Below, in pieces: positions 43,937 to 58,900 of a stretch of 64,000 bases of DNA. The stretch is from Ianthella basta (Eukaryota > Porifera > Demospongiae > Verongiida > Ianthellidae), in contig OZ025877.1 in the NCBI GenBank assembly GCA_964019415.1, positions 5,363,742-5,427,741 on the forward strand, in the 5' to 3' direction. The position numbers and the translations under genes were made by a program. The notes beneath the pieces are model-generated. The model ran no database searches. It saw only the letters and a list, made by a program, of their open reading frames with translations, and was not told where the DNA came from. Positions within the stretch are counted from its first letter, which is position 1, and the number at the start of each line of letters is the position of its first letter.

Positions 43937-46900
43937 TCATTCCTGAGTTTTCTTCCTGGCTGAGAATGTCAGAATGGCCTGCACTAGTTTGGAGAAGAGC
44001 AGGTCAGCTGGATCCATTGCACCTCTCTGGATCCACTTAGGAATGGTCACTTTGGCTTCTTTAAACCCTAGCCAATCAAGCAGCAAGCTCACATGGGGGT
44101 TCAGTTTACCAGATGGCCACCTCTCTCCAGCAATCAGCACCAATGTGGGGTCCAGGACCCAGGTTTCGCACACAAATTCCCGGTTGCAGTGAAGGTTAAG
44201 GGTGCCCTTGTCAAGAGGTGCGTTGCCTGCAATTTGAACACCATAGACAATGATAACAGACAAATATCTGAGAGCAGAAACATATGTAATGCTATCACTA
44301 ACATTGGCTAACCCTTCCGGCAGGCTGACTAAATGTAAACACTACACACTTACCTGATGGCTGCTGCTCCAAGTCATTAATGTAGCTGGTGATTACTTCA
44401 TGCAGGAAGGCATAACGTTGGGCAAAGGCTGTGATAGAGATGCCCTGACTGAAATTTGTCTCCAGGTGGCATTTAACTTTGGGGACAATCTCAGAAGTAG
44501 ATGCCAGTATCTCTGATGATGGCCAAAAGTGGTCATTAGTTAAATCAAAGGTGACAGCAGGAATAGTGAGAATGGGCTCAACTACAACATGTCGAGCATA
44601 GCGCTCAGCAGGGCTTGCTGAGGTATCACTGTGCTCACTTGACAGGAATGGCTCAATACATCGATACATGAGCCAGTCATCAACATTGGTGTTGGACGAC
44701 AACAGAGGGATACCAGCCCGTCCACTGGTCACGTGATACACCCCTCCATATTGTTTGCCGTCACGCTGAGGTACTTCTTGACCAAGTGACACCTGTAGCC
44801 TCTGCTGGCAGACCCTCACTAGCTCCTCCGTACTGCCGAGTGAAATGTCCCTGCTATCCATTTCAGCAAGGCAAGGAATGGCCTGAGTTCCAAAGGTAGC
44901 CTTTACAGTTTGCATGTTGAAAACTCCCCACTCTTTCTCATTGAAGCTAGCACCATGCAGGCACACCAGGCTGAAAGATCCACCTGCCACATGCACCTCC
45001 CCTCCCAAAGACATGTTGCGAGATGCCTCCAGGGAATAGATTCCAAGAGCTTGAAACAATGAACTGGTTCGCTTCTGTGTAGCCCACAGCCAGTGGTGAT
45101 GCCTAAGGACACCTTGAAAAACAAATACTATGGGTTAAAGCTCAATTGGGCTGCCACCCCATAAAGCATTATGCAACATTAGGAATAAGTATACATGGGA
45201 GAACAGGCCAAGGATCAAAAGCACAATCCACAGGCTCCAACACAATAGCACAGCAAACAAACCAAAAAAGAATCAACTGCACATCGAAGCTTTCAGGCAC
45301 AAAATACGGCACTGACACCTGGCCATCTTGGCCATAAGCAACACCCTGTACAACACTCCCCTCAGTGGCCATGACAAGCTTGCGTGGAAAGAAATCTAGC
45401 TCACCTACATCTTCTCTGATTAGCCATACACATTAACACATCACCAATACAGTAACACTGAAATGGTGCTAACAATCCCTCACAAATTACACTAAATACA
45501 AGATCTACCATTAAGATAGCAGGATAAGGGTCAGGATATTATCGTGTATGGCATAAGATAAGATGGCCGATTGATAAGGCAAGTGGCTATAGGGGTCGTT
45601 GAGTTTGGCAGAAGCAGTTGGCTGTACAAGGTGAGCACCTGTTGCAAAGATTTGGATGGCAAGACACAAGTATGGAAGGATCTAGAGGTTTGTCAAATGC
45701 AGAAGTGAAAGAGATGCTGGAGTCCATTGCTTGGAGGAAGACTTGGGAGGAATGGGGCAGGGAGATGGAGGTGAAGTGAAAAGCTGACTATGTTAAAGAA
45801 AATCACTGATCTGAATGAATGGTCAGACTGTACAAGGCTCAGACAGAGGGCAGACAGAAAGATGATGATATAACTGAGAGGTGGTACGGCTGCATTCCAA
45901 ATTGAGATGGGAAGATGGCGGGAGTGGTCAGAGAAGAAAGAATGTGCAAAGAATGTGGAAGTGGTGAGATAGAGGATTCGGAACACTAGTTACTGAGATG
46001 TGAAGCATGGAAGATTCACAGAGAGCCATTACTACAGTAGCTTTAGTGCAAGAGCACCAGAAAGCTGATCATGACAACTTAGCTGCTTTCTCATTATCCT
46101 TTGTATGTAGAAACCACAAAGTTTTATCTGCGATCTCTCATATGCGGCATGCAAGATTTAATTGAGACATTACTATGAATATGAGCATAGTATCACTATA
46201 AGTCTGACTTGAGTAATCTATCTGCTTTTATCTTTGTGCTTGTACACATTAACATGTATTGGTGCTACATTGGACCAAATGTCGGTACTAGCGCCTTTGG
46301 GCATGGCACATCTTAATCACTGAACTGAATTGAATTGAATATACTTAACATGGAAGACTACCATTAAGCCAAATAATTATGAACTTTACCATGGCTGCAA
46401 CTTTATGCAGTTTGCATACTCTGCAGCGCCATTACATAATACATAGACGAATGAAGAATATAGCACTTTTGGTGCAAATAATGTGTAAAATAATCATGCA
46501 GCCAATGTGCAAAACCAACCTTCAGCTGAAGATGGGGACGTGGCATTACTTTCAGATGATGAACTAACAGGCGATGAACCTGTGTTTAATAGGGTCTGCA
46601 AAGGACCTTGTGTGTTAATACCAGCAGGAAGCATCCTCCTCAAAGTCGTCTCACTGCGGGCCTTCTGCTGGAACAAAAAGTCAGTCAATCGCCTGACAAT
46701 ATTCACTATAGATCTTGTGGTTGACTTGCAAATGATGAGCTTCAATGTGTCCCATTTGAAGATGACTACAATGGTAACACCTGGCAATCCTATCTGTCCT
46801 TCATCAGTGGAAGAGCCCTGCCACTGCTCACAAATGTGCAAATCAATATATGTGGCTTTTCCCATCAGCTTAGTGGCTCCCATGTAGTCCACTCGACAGT

Positions 46901-49900
46901 CAATGCAGCCAACCTGTACATAGGCATCATGGACAGGCTTCTGCCCTTCATGGCTGCTTGTGCTCACTACAAAGGATGCGACACAAGCAGACATGAAAAG
47001 TGCAATAATTACACAATGAAATGAAACCAAATCCATTGAAGAAAGTTAACTTATACTTTTTACTCACCTCCAAACTCTGCATTAGACACACTGATAACTC
47101 CTGCCACTACTCCTCCTTTAGCATCCAAATCAACGCTCTGAACAGAGGCTCTACATACAACCTGAACCAGTTCATTTCGCAGAATGTCAACATGACTCTG
47201 CAGCTCAAAGTGAGTCAATACAATCCTGCACAAAGGTAGGTGTAAATAGTGATGCCTAACAAGTACTGACATTGCAAACACATCACAGCACAATGTGTGG
47301 CACTGTGTTGTACAGGAAGGAATACGGATATAGTAATGTTGGTGCCAATGGCAGTGAGCAGGGATGATGCTATGACAGTATGTACAAAGAATTAGCCCAG
47401 AAAAGGTTGGCCACGATTCTGATTGCTCAACCCATTTATGACGTCACCGCATAAGAATAATACTACACAGTATGTTGCACAATGGCTGCAAGCGACCAGG
47501 AAAGGGTTCAGTTGGCAGTTTTTTACGTGTCATCTTTGCAGAAGGAATGACCTGTTTTGCATACCTTCTGTGTGCTTCCTGCTATCTTCACTTGCACGTG
47601 AAGCTCCCTTTTTCACGGCCGTCTACCGCCTCAGCGATGTAGGGGTATGGGAGGGGTAGAATCAGTTTTAGATTCTGCTTCAGCAGCGCTTTCGAATGGA
47701 TTGCAATGTATGCGTATATCTGCAAGCTCGAGTGAGAAAGCGAGGGTTGCCCTACAGTACAGAATATTACAGTGTGTATGTGTATAAATCCGCTACGCGC
47801 GTGCTTCCCGGCCACCGTCACGTGATACGTGGCCACCCTCATCTGGAATTAGCCAACTCTGTGTCCTGGAATCCCAGATTTGGGTTTCTAAAGTGGGAAA
47901 TTTCGAAATAACTCTTTAAGTTATGAATCACTGCACACAATGGTTCTATTGAAAGAGGGTTTGAGATCAATGTACACAAACTACGTAGGGTTGTGTTATT
48001 TCATCATGTTGCCAATTCTCTGTCCTCGTGGACAGCACTCGTAAGACAAGTGTTAATGATAGGAAGTGAGATGCTTTCTATTGTTATTGGTCAAGAGGAT
48101 GTAATTGAAGATAAGGATGAAACAGGGCACAATCATACACTGAAGGAGACAAACATGATGCTCAATAGAAGAGAGAGTTCAATATGCAAGCTTACCCAGC
48201 ATCTCCCATGACTTGTGCAAAATTTGCTGAAAATGTCAAATCACTGATATCAGCAGACACAATGACGCTGGCTGACACAGGCTCTCCTGAACTGGAAGAG
48301 TCTACACAAACAAACAGCATTAATACAGAAAAACTCTATATTCACACAAATTAAACCAGTAACAAGAAATTACCAGCACAAATACCTGATTTTGGCTCTG
48401 TGGGCACAGATGATCTGTTTCCAAACAATACGGCTTCAGACAAGCTCTTTCTGTACCAGCACTTTCTGAATGCTGTAGCATTGTTCAGTTGACGCATGTC
48501 AAACCCCAGCAACACACTTGCCACTTCTGCCACAACTGTGCAGCCACAGAGAACAACACATGTTAGGCATTACATACAGTACCATGTGCAACACATAAGG
48601 AGCAGTTGACAATAAAGCAAGTGGCATGTGTTAATGCCTTGCGAAGAGAATGTCCACCAGTATGCAACTATACGACCATGGAGTCTCAGAAGCCTACTGT
48701 GAAAATTCGAACTTTTGACACACATGGTACATACGCACCACACAACCACTTTCCTTCAAACCACTGAACAGCAATTTGACAACTCTCAGTTTAAAACATT
48801 ACAGAATGTCTTGTAGGACTATATTACAGCTTCTGGTGCAAGCACATGTTTGGCAATCATTCAAGCTACTGGTAACTCCAAAACACTGGAAGGACAAAAG
48901 ACTATGGCTTTCCCAAAGATCTTGTTTCTTTACGCTTCCAGATGGTTGATGTAGGGAGTTGTCACGTGGTTTGTAGCAAGTTGAAGTCAAACATACATAC
49001 GACATCCGTAATGTAATGCACTGTTGGCAACTTTGATTTATCAGTCTGCGTGTCACAACAAGTGACTGGATAGCAATACAGTGCCATGGTGGGTAATGTA
49101 CATACGTAGCACAACTCACCAGATATGTACTGCTTGTCATGAATGACTGAGCCTGTCTTTGCAATGAACGTCTTCCTAGAGATGTGCAGAGAGGCCAGGC
49201 CCATTTGCAAGCTGAACACCTTCCTGGGGCCTTTCGATAGGGGCTCAGCTTTCATACCCTGCAATTTAACTGAAGACACTGGGGGGCAAGTAAGGATCAC
49301 ATAGAAAGACGACAAACAGCCTGTCACTGAAAAATCATTGAATGTTGCAATATAGGACTGATGATCCAATGAGTCAGTCACACTGGTATCCATCTCTTTG
49401 TCGGTAAAAAGAGAAAATGAACTGGCTAGGCGCATGTCTGGAATGCCAATAGAACACTGAACATGTGAGATGGGCTCACATGACAGAATAATGGTTGACG
49501 GCTTTAGGTGAAATTGGATGAAAACATGAATAGGAAAGGTAAGGCTGCTGACATCTGAAGTTTCAGAGCAGTCACCTTCATCTTCATCAACACCGGTGAT
49601 GTCCATTTTAGACGAGAAGTCTTTTGTTGCTGAGCTGATGGGTTGAGCAACTTGCTCCAAAAAGACAGGTAGGGAGGGTGAAAGAACCACTTCTCTCTCT
49701 AAAGACTGGACAGAGACTGACAGAATAAGGGTCCCTTCCCTCTGCTGGCTATCACTATTGCTGTCAAGGCTTGAACTGTCATCGAGTCCTTTCACAAAAT
49801 CTGAGGCATAGTTAGCTCGCACATTCAGTGCAGGAAGAAGTACCACCATGACGTCCCCTCTCTTGGAATGTCGTGCTGAAGGATCTGCAGATCGCGCTGG

Positions 49901-52900
49901 CCTTGGAACAGCTGGGGACCAGAAGCCAACATCTCCCATACCAGACCCATGGCGATGGATTGCAGGGGAGCTGCAAACAAAGGCACAATTAATATACTAG
50001 CAGCACAAGCAAGAATGTAGCTCCTATCTTAGATGCAAATAGTATTTATGCTATTAGTGAACAAACAAACAATACACTGGGCAGTTACACGGGAGGTCAT
50101 CCAGTTTGGTTGGAGGTGGAGAAGACCAACAACAGATTATGTTTCACCACAAGACAGTACATGGCAATGCACATGAGGCAAAAAGTTTCCCAATAATTTC
50201 TCCATCCAGTAAGGAATCTTGAACAGAGAATGCTTACTTGCATTTCATCACACCTCAACAATCAGCTAGCACATACGTACACAACACATTACACACAATG
50301 CCATATGCAAGCATGGCCATCTAGTTGCAGAGCCATGCACTAATGCATGTGATGAAACAAAGCTTGCAAGTGAATACATGCACAGTGATAATAGGGTGCT
50401 GTGCTCTCTATCATTATACTGTAACAACATTGCCATGTAAGAACACCTACGCAATATCAGTAGGAGCAATCGAAGTGGAGGCCATATGCAGTGACAAAGA
50501 TCCACTAGCAATATTCACTGATACATTTACATCCAAGTCCAGGATATAATCCTGAGTAGAAACTGCTGCCTTCTTATGCCCAGTTCCTGTCACCTCTGAT
50601 GGTATGGCTGATTCATGCTCTGAGACCCATTTCAACTGAGAGCTGGGCAGTATCTCTGAACGAGCTCGCTTATGCTGAACTCTACTAGACGATCTTGGGT
50701 TAGTCATAGTAGACCATGTAGAAGGAATTGTTCCTTGAGCTTCCGCTTCTGTTTCTGACAGGCCAGCTTCAATAGGAAGGTCAGATGGCCGAGTTGCCAA
50801 AGACTTTAGAAAGGCATCTTTAAAGTTTAGAACAGACAGACGCCGATCCTTCATGCTTCCTGTTTTCAGCTTACGAACTGTTTCACGCTCCATCTCCCTC
50901 AAGGTGTTCAGTTGCTCAATGTATTCAATCCCACCACCTTTTCGCCTGCATCAGAAAGCACACACAATTAAAAATAATTAGGCAATTGTAAGCAGAATTA
51001 ACTACGTAAATACGTGCATACTTCATCTGGTGTACTCTTCGTCCCTGTTTCCCCAAGTTCTTCTCCATAACATTCAAAGGTGGATCCAGTGGTGAATCAA
51101 AAGGGGACAGTCTTGTTGCAGTTGGCAATGAAGCTTCAGGTGGTATGCCAGAAGACATTGGAACCCTGTCAGAATCACCACTGACAGAAAAGATAGTACG
51201 CGCAAGGGAAGATATTTGCTGCCCAATGTCATGCTTTGTATGAATATCTATGCCAGACATATTCCACTGTAGTGTAGAAACAACACCAATTCTGTTGGAG
51301 CCTGGAAGTAGAGTAAAAGGAACATTTGTGAAAGAGTGCAGGAACAAAACCGGTGTAAGTATATTTCTATAAGAATCACACCTTCTCTAGACTTGATGCC
51401 CAAACAAATCTTACATGATCCCTTGGGAACAGTGGCTATACAAGCAGTAGAAAACAAGAGTACAAGCAATAACAGTGGATAGTGGACACATAGAAAATAT
51501 GCAAGAGATCATGTCATACCGCTGTTTTCAATCCCCTTCTTCTTGTGATCAGCTGACCACTGCTTCTGCCGTACAGTGAACCAATCAGAAAAACGAGCAC
51601 AGAATCCAGCAAACCTACCCACAATCGCAATCTTTTTCAAGACATTAATAGAAATTCTCATTTCCTGGATGGTCACCACCAAAGCAGGCATGGCTGTACA
51701 ATATAATGGATAATACAGTGTGATACAGATACGTAGTTCTACTAGCATGGGTAACAACAAACTGCACCTTTAGGCCTTGAGTCAGCATTCATATGGTTGG
51801 CTGAAAGCGGAATACACACCCCTACATCTGATACAGTAATTTGGACCAGCTTAGGACGGGCAAAGTCCAGCTTAGGAATGCTGGCCTCCCCAGGCTTGTG
51901 AATTCTCTGAAGTAGATGCTCTGTGGCTCTCTGCACCTAAATGAATATACATCCCCATTAGTGGCAATATGGTACACTGTTAACAAACAATCTCACTTCA
52001 TCATTGACAGCATTTCTTTCTTCTTGCCAATACGAGTAAGCTACTTTACAATGGAGCCAGAATGTTAATCCTAAAAAGCACAAGCAAGGCAACCCATGAC
52101 AGAAAATGGACAGAAGTCAATCAAACAAAATCAATACCTTGCTCAACAGCTGATGGCTGAATAAAAAAATGAGGTGAATGAATAACAAGGGTGTACGTGT
52201 CCAACGGTAGCAAGTCAGGTTCATCACTTCCAGAGTCACTTATCTGAGCAAGTATTGAGAGGATAAGGAATATGGCACATGATCCTACTCCACAAACGAG
52301 GACAGTATTAAATCATTATAATACCATGACATGGTAATGTAGTGTAAGTATAATTACACTTGAATCCTGTAGCTAGGGTAGAAGTTGTGGATATGTGTGT
52401 AAGTTTCCTACTAGCACACCATTTCAACCAATGCATTGGGACTTCAAGTATGCAAACACTGCCACCAACCCTAAACAAATCACACAGTGAAAACAGGATA
52501 GGGACTGCCACATTCAGTCTCTCTGGCATCACAGTGTAGCAGCCACGTTGCTGGATGCTTGATCCTCAAATATAAATACACATTCGTATAGTGATATAAG
52601 CGCTGAACCTACCTGGGATGTGTCCTTGATTGAAAGTTTAGTTGTAAACACAGCGAGTTCTGTGAAAAAGTCTGTATCCTCAGTGAAATCCTGAAACACT
52701 CCTAAGGCAAAGTGCACATCAACTTCCACTTTTCCAGACAAACAGAGTAAGTACTCTCGTGTAGCTAAAAATTAGGCAAAGAATAACAGAAGATACTAAA
52801 ACAAGCATTTTGATTTACAAAATGTATGGTACGTAGCTAACTGTCTAATATATTAACAGTACTAAGGCTTTACACAGAGTTGGCAAGTTGTGCTTTGGAA

Positions 52901-55900
52901 TTTCAAGTGATTTGCAAGGTTCATCATCTCTCCTAACACTTAGCAATTACAGCATAAAGCCACAGATGATACTATACACTATGCTATCATTATACAGACA
53001 ATAATGTCTAGACGCTGTACACGAAGCAAAACTGCTAGTGGGAAGACCATGACTCAACTACAGCATTAATGTCTGTGTGGCTTTGCCACGAGCAACTTGT
53101 CTAATGTACTCCAGCAATGTTTGGATATCCACATCTTAGACAAGCAACACAGTCCATGTCTAAATTGCCTTCCCTTGCAACACATTTGCATACTCAGCTC
53201 ATACAATAATGCTATAGGATACTTGGCACTGACATGATAACCTGCTAGCTAACAGTGACAAATGAACAGTGTTTGCAATATGTATATTTAACACAAAGTG
53301 CAGAAGGCATACTAGTTACATAGGTAAGTGCATTACCACACAAATGAATGAATAGCAATTGGACATACCACTTTGCACATTATTGATAAGAACCTCTATC
53401 CTGCCAGTTGTAAATCGTACTGCCGTGAGGGATGGCGTGGATACAGTGACATCAACACCCTGCAAGTAGTGAAGTGAAGTGGTAAATGATGGCACCTCAT
53501 ACCTCCTGGTACCACATTCATAAGTATACTCAGAGAGAAGCTAATCACATTTCAGAGAGCTTCCCCACTGATCACTTTTCATTATGCAGATCATTTTATG
53601 CACCTGCTTCAAGACAAACCTGCACTGAGAATTTCACAGTTTGAAGAGCTGACAGTAGGCTGTCAATACCAGTGGATTCTTTGCCACTTGACTCCTGATT
53701 CTGTACTTGAGATGCAGTTTGGTGTGGCACGGATTGTGGGATTTCTCCTAGAATGTCCACCAATTCATCCACATCCTATTCACACAGCCAAGAGAAGTAT
53801 ACATATTAGTCACTACATACACACTGGATTCATAATACATGAATTGCAGGAAACTCTAACATGTATGCATAAACAGTATGACATCAAAGTGGGTTGGGTT
53901 TATCCGGCAAAGTATATTTCAGTGGTGCTTCAGCTAACAGCTGTGACACCACCAATGTCAATGATGACCATGCTGCCACATGGTGCAATGTCCTCAATAC
54001 GAATATACCTGTATGTCATGCCACCTGTATGTATATCCACCAAAGATTGAAGAACAGACAATGCTAAAAGTTATGTCATTCAACAGAGTAAACAGTTCCT
54101 ACTCTGAACAAGGAGCTAAGAGGGATACAGAGAGGAAGCTAAAGTGAGTGACCCAAATACAGTGGTAGCCAAGTAGAGGAATGCCATTGCTGGGCATGCA
54201 CTGAGGAAGGCACTGGCTACCTGCTCTCTATTTCTTTTCAATGGCATACAGTAAAAGTTAACACTGTTAAAAGTTAAACTAATCCGTGTCAAATTTTCAG
54301 CAATACATACCTTTACAAATGAGCTCTGTACCACCAAAAGTTGATTCAAAATCTCTGTTGACAGGTGAAGGTCTATCTTATTTATGCTGAGGTCCAGTGA
54401 TATCAAAGGCAACAATTCCTTTTCACGAGGCACCAACAAAGTTGAAACTTCAAAGGATGGCAAATTAACATTGCGAACTGGAATATCCTCCAGTTGAGTC
54501 TAAATCAAAAGACAAACTCAGAGGTTGAACATTACACAAACACAAGTCCACCGCTGTGCCTGCGCTTACTTTGGGACTGAACTTGACATTTTGCACAGCA
54601 CAGCTAAGAGTAGCTTTAAGATCACAGTCATTCTCCACAGTGACTGAGAAAGATGTTGCCTAAGCACATATATAGAATGAACACAAGCTGGTGGTAACAG
54701 GGTAACCTACATATAAATATACATACATACAGTGGTATGTACATACAGTATGTAGAGCACTCACAGAGTACAGCAAGGTAAGCGAAGGGAGTACTGTCAC
54801 AACAAGAGCTACTCGACGAATCACCATGAGCGAGCAGCCATGTCCAATCACAGCCAAAAACCTGCTTGGTGACAGAGGCTTATCTTTGGGCTGCTCCTCC
54901 TTCAGCACACCACCAAACGGAGTTGTACCAGTACTGTATGTAGAATGCATCCCACTGTAAACTACTCATGCATCAAGGTTGACAACAGCAGATCATGTGT
55001 GAAACTAAACTATATCATACGTACACCATCCACTGTAACAATACAGATGAAACTAGAGTACTCATAGAGTACATACCCCATGCTATCTAGCAATATAAAA
55101 GCAAAAGAGTGAACAAGAAGATAGGAATGAAAGCATTTAGTGTATATAATGTATGACATGTTAGATATGAAACACATGGACACTGGGTTCATACTGTATA
55201 CATAGTTAATACAGTGCAAGTAACAATAGAATACAGTGACTTTTGATATATGTGTAGCTAGCTGATCTGTGTAGCTAGCTAGCTATAGCTTTTCTACTGT
55301 AGTGTAAGTGGTGAATTTCTATTTTGTATGTTGGGCAGAACAGTCTATGACCATACAGTGTGGAACAGTACCAAGAAGTAGTATAGCTGCCTGCTACATA
55401 TCCACAATGCGTAGGTATATATATATAGCTGCCTACTATTTGGGATCTGCCATTTTACATTCCTAACATAAAATGGTGGCCCAGCAGAAAGCATCACTTA
55501 GTCGGCAAATGCTTTCCACCAGTGGTAACCCCTAAGTGGCGCTTACAAGCAGCGCAGGTGCCTTGATGTTGAGATATGCCGAAATTTGTGTCGACACGGA
55601 CAACAACAACAACAACGACAGAACCAATAACCATACCCCTTGCGCAATTGCGTGGGGTAATAATTATTCTCCTGCAGAAGAAACAGTAACTATAAGTAAT
55701 GTTAGCAGCAAAGACTACGCAGGAGAATAGTGGAGGACTCATATGCACTTACAATGAGTTCTGGTCTTCAGACTTTGCAATAGCTGACATTACATCATTA
55801 TACAAAGATTTGAAAGCAGATATGTGAAGGTGAACCACTTTCTGCAAGATGACTGGTGGCTGTCTGAGGTCAAAATCCACTCCAGAAACATTAAAAACCA

Positions 55901-58900
55901 ACTGATGTGTCAAATTAGTCCCAAGTCCACCAATCAATGTGAGTAAAACAGTCACTTCTGGTAAACTCAATTTCATCAAGGAGCTGTACAGGGGGTACGT
56001 ATAACAGTAACACTGACAGGTGCTGCAACTGGTAATAACAACATGCACACATACGTACATACCTCAGCTCCCAGTTAGTGTCAATAAACTCCATGGTGGC
56101 ATTGCGCACACCAAATATGGTTGAGAATGACCATGAGCCTGAAAGAAGCACAATGTCAGTGCCTACATACATGTCACCATGTCATACACACCCTCTACCT
56201 TTATATCACAGAAACTGCACAAGGAAGTTTAGTATAAAACTAAACTACATGATAATCCTATACATTTCTGAGTAATAATAAATGTTGTAGTACAATACAG
56301 CATGATACTCAATGAACATAATATAGGAACAAGGCATCCAGCACAGTCCAACATGACTGGCATACAGTATCCTACAAAGTACTGGTTATAACATGGATGC
56401 ACAATAATTCTTACCTAACACTGAAGAGAGGCTATTTCTGTCTCTCTGTGATGAAGACAGTGTACACAATGCTTCAATGTGTGTGAGATCCAACTTGCCC
56501 TGCAGTGTTTCCACCTCAACTAACATATGCAGTTCAGCAATATCCATTTGAATAGAAGCACTAATAGATGATAAATTTGGCTTTCGGGAGTCAGTCAAGC
56601 CAACTTCTGCTGTTGGTGAGGAAGACATGACACCCTTCTCATCTCTACTACTCAAACTAGGAGTCATAAAGTGGACTGCTGGCTCAGGTAACAGTGGAGC
56701 CAAATCAGCAGGTGTGTTGCTGCTGAACTGGCTGCAACATGGAGAGGCTGGTTTGGACTGATGGGCATCACTCACACTGCTAGGAACATCGTTTTGGTCA
56801 AACGGCATTGCTATTTCTTCAAAGCATTGCACAATACTGTATCCAAAGTCAGAATATTGCGTTGTATGTTCAGGAGCTCTGGGATCATTATTCCTTGCAC
56901 TAGTATGACCCCTGGATGGCTTAGGTCGAGGTAGCTGAAGAGACTGCATGATCATGATGGCTAATAGCTTTTCTGATGCTGCTGACACACTTACAAATAT
57001 TCCACTCAATCGCATTATCAGCTGGCATTGCAGCCGTATCTTTGAATGGGCAACACTTGAGTGAAAGACTTTGTCTATGTTTCCATTCCCAGTTATTGCT
57101 ATGTCGTGAAGCTGCACTATTCTGCAGGCAGGAGATTCTGGAACTTTCAAGGCAAGAGATGTAGCTGTTACAACAACACGCACTGAAAGACTTACAAGTG
57201 ACTTCTCAGTGAGATCTCTCCTGTAGATCGTTCCAAGCCATGGAGACAGGGCACACACTAATAGATCAATCTTATAAGTACCAAGTTTCTGAAAGATCCG
57301 TCTGTACAGTTGGGTACTATCTACTTTTGAGTTGTACCGGGCAGAAGTAGGTCCCACTCTTTCTGTTACACCTGACTGCATGGACCCCTGGCTTGCAATA
57401 GAAAACCGCCTTGCACTGCTGGAGGGTTTAATCTTGTCATGAAGGACAGAACGCCCTGGAGATTTTGGCTGTCTACTTCGTGACATCACAAACAACTTTG
57501 CACTCTGAGCAGCTGCTAAGGAAAAAATCATGCGCTCCATTTCCTTGGGAGGTAGGTCCACAGCATCAGCCTTAGCTATATTTGGCAAAGAAACAAGCTG
57601 CTGGAGGCACTGAAAGACTGGAGTGTCCCTTAACTTTCTTGAAGACTCAGACAGCAGACATGTAAACTGCAATAAAGTAACAATTGTAATGACATAAATG
57701 TGAGAGCTCTTAAATAATAATGGCTACAAATCTGGCATATATTAGGTAAAGTTCAAACGCAAATACTTCACAAGCGATAGAAACATTCTTGTGGACATGT
57801 GGTAAGAGCAGGAATATGTTACATTTCAAAGCATCTTTGACAGAAAGCTGCGAGCTAACTTTGAACAACTTACAACAACAGAAGGTTAAGCATTGCAGTA
57901 TGCTTGTGCTACAAACCTAATAAGTTTAACACCTGTAGGCGTTAAGCATTAAACTAAATAGCTGAAGGAATATCATCAATATACATAATGCAAATACTAC
58001 AAGCTCTACAGTAAGAAATGTAATTCAGTAAAAAGGCATGTTTTTTGGCCATGACTAAGGTTAGGTCATTGCTGAAGCAATTGCTGAAGCAGACAGCATG
58101 GTATCAGTACTGTACCAACCACCTGTAACTTCACATCATGAAGGCCTTGCCAGAGCCTAGGTTTCAAGGTTGTGCAAGAACTGTTAAACCAACCATGTGT
58201 ATAAATTTATCTGATAGCGCAACTACAATAAATATAAATGAAATGCCAAACAGGTAAAAATAGTATAGGCTAGTATAAAAGCAGCAGAGCACAGAACAAA
58301 GACTGCCACAAAAAGGATAGTTACAGAACATGGCAAACAAACATTAGCCACAACCTACCATAGAGTCGGGCTACATCAAGAACAAGGCCTCATAGAGACC
58401 ATACCCCGTGTGCGTGGAGACTGTGTAGACCTAGCTATATAAAATGATTATATATGTCTGTATCCGTGTACGAACGCGGGCCGTCCGCAAACTCTTTCCG
58501 CATAATTATGGCCGCTGACCGTCTAGTCTAGCTTGCTAGACCGTCCCATAAGTGCCCAGAGGCGCGGAAGGGGACGGAACGTCCGCAAAAGACTAGAAAG
58601 TGCCGTTTTAATAGCTTTTGTGCGATTGTTGCAGTCGTCGATCGTATACAGGCGTTTTTTTGTGAAACCTATCTTTCAGGAGCTACCTGAGCCTTGAAAG
58701 TGCCTTAATCGTGCAAAACGGCCCAAAATTGTGGCTGGACAAACTGAGTCACAAACAAAATGCATAACCCCTATTGCGCAATAGCACACGGGATAATTAC
58801 CATAGGGGCGAGTGAGCCACACATCATGTTCTGGATGCTAAATGAATATAGGATAGCACCCATTGTTGTGAACTGGTTGTGAACTGGTTCCGGCACCATT

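Noticed and set aside
46379-46567. Plus-strand open frames opposite BLTP1-like exons
   Set aside because: These are antisense shadows of supported minus-strand exons.
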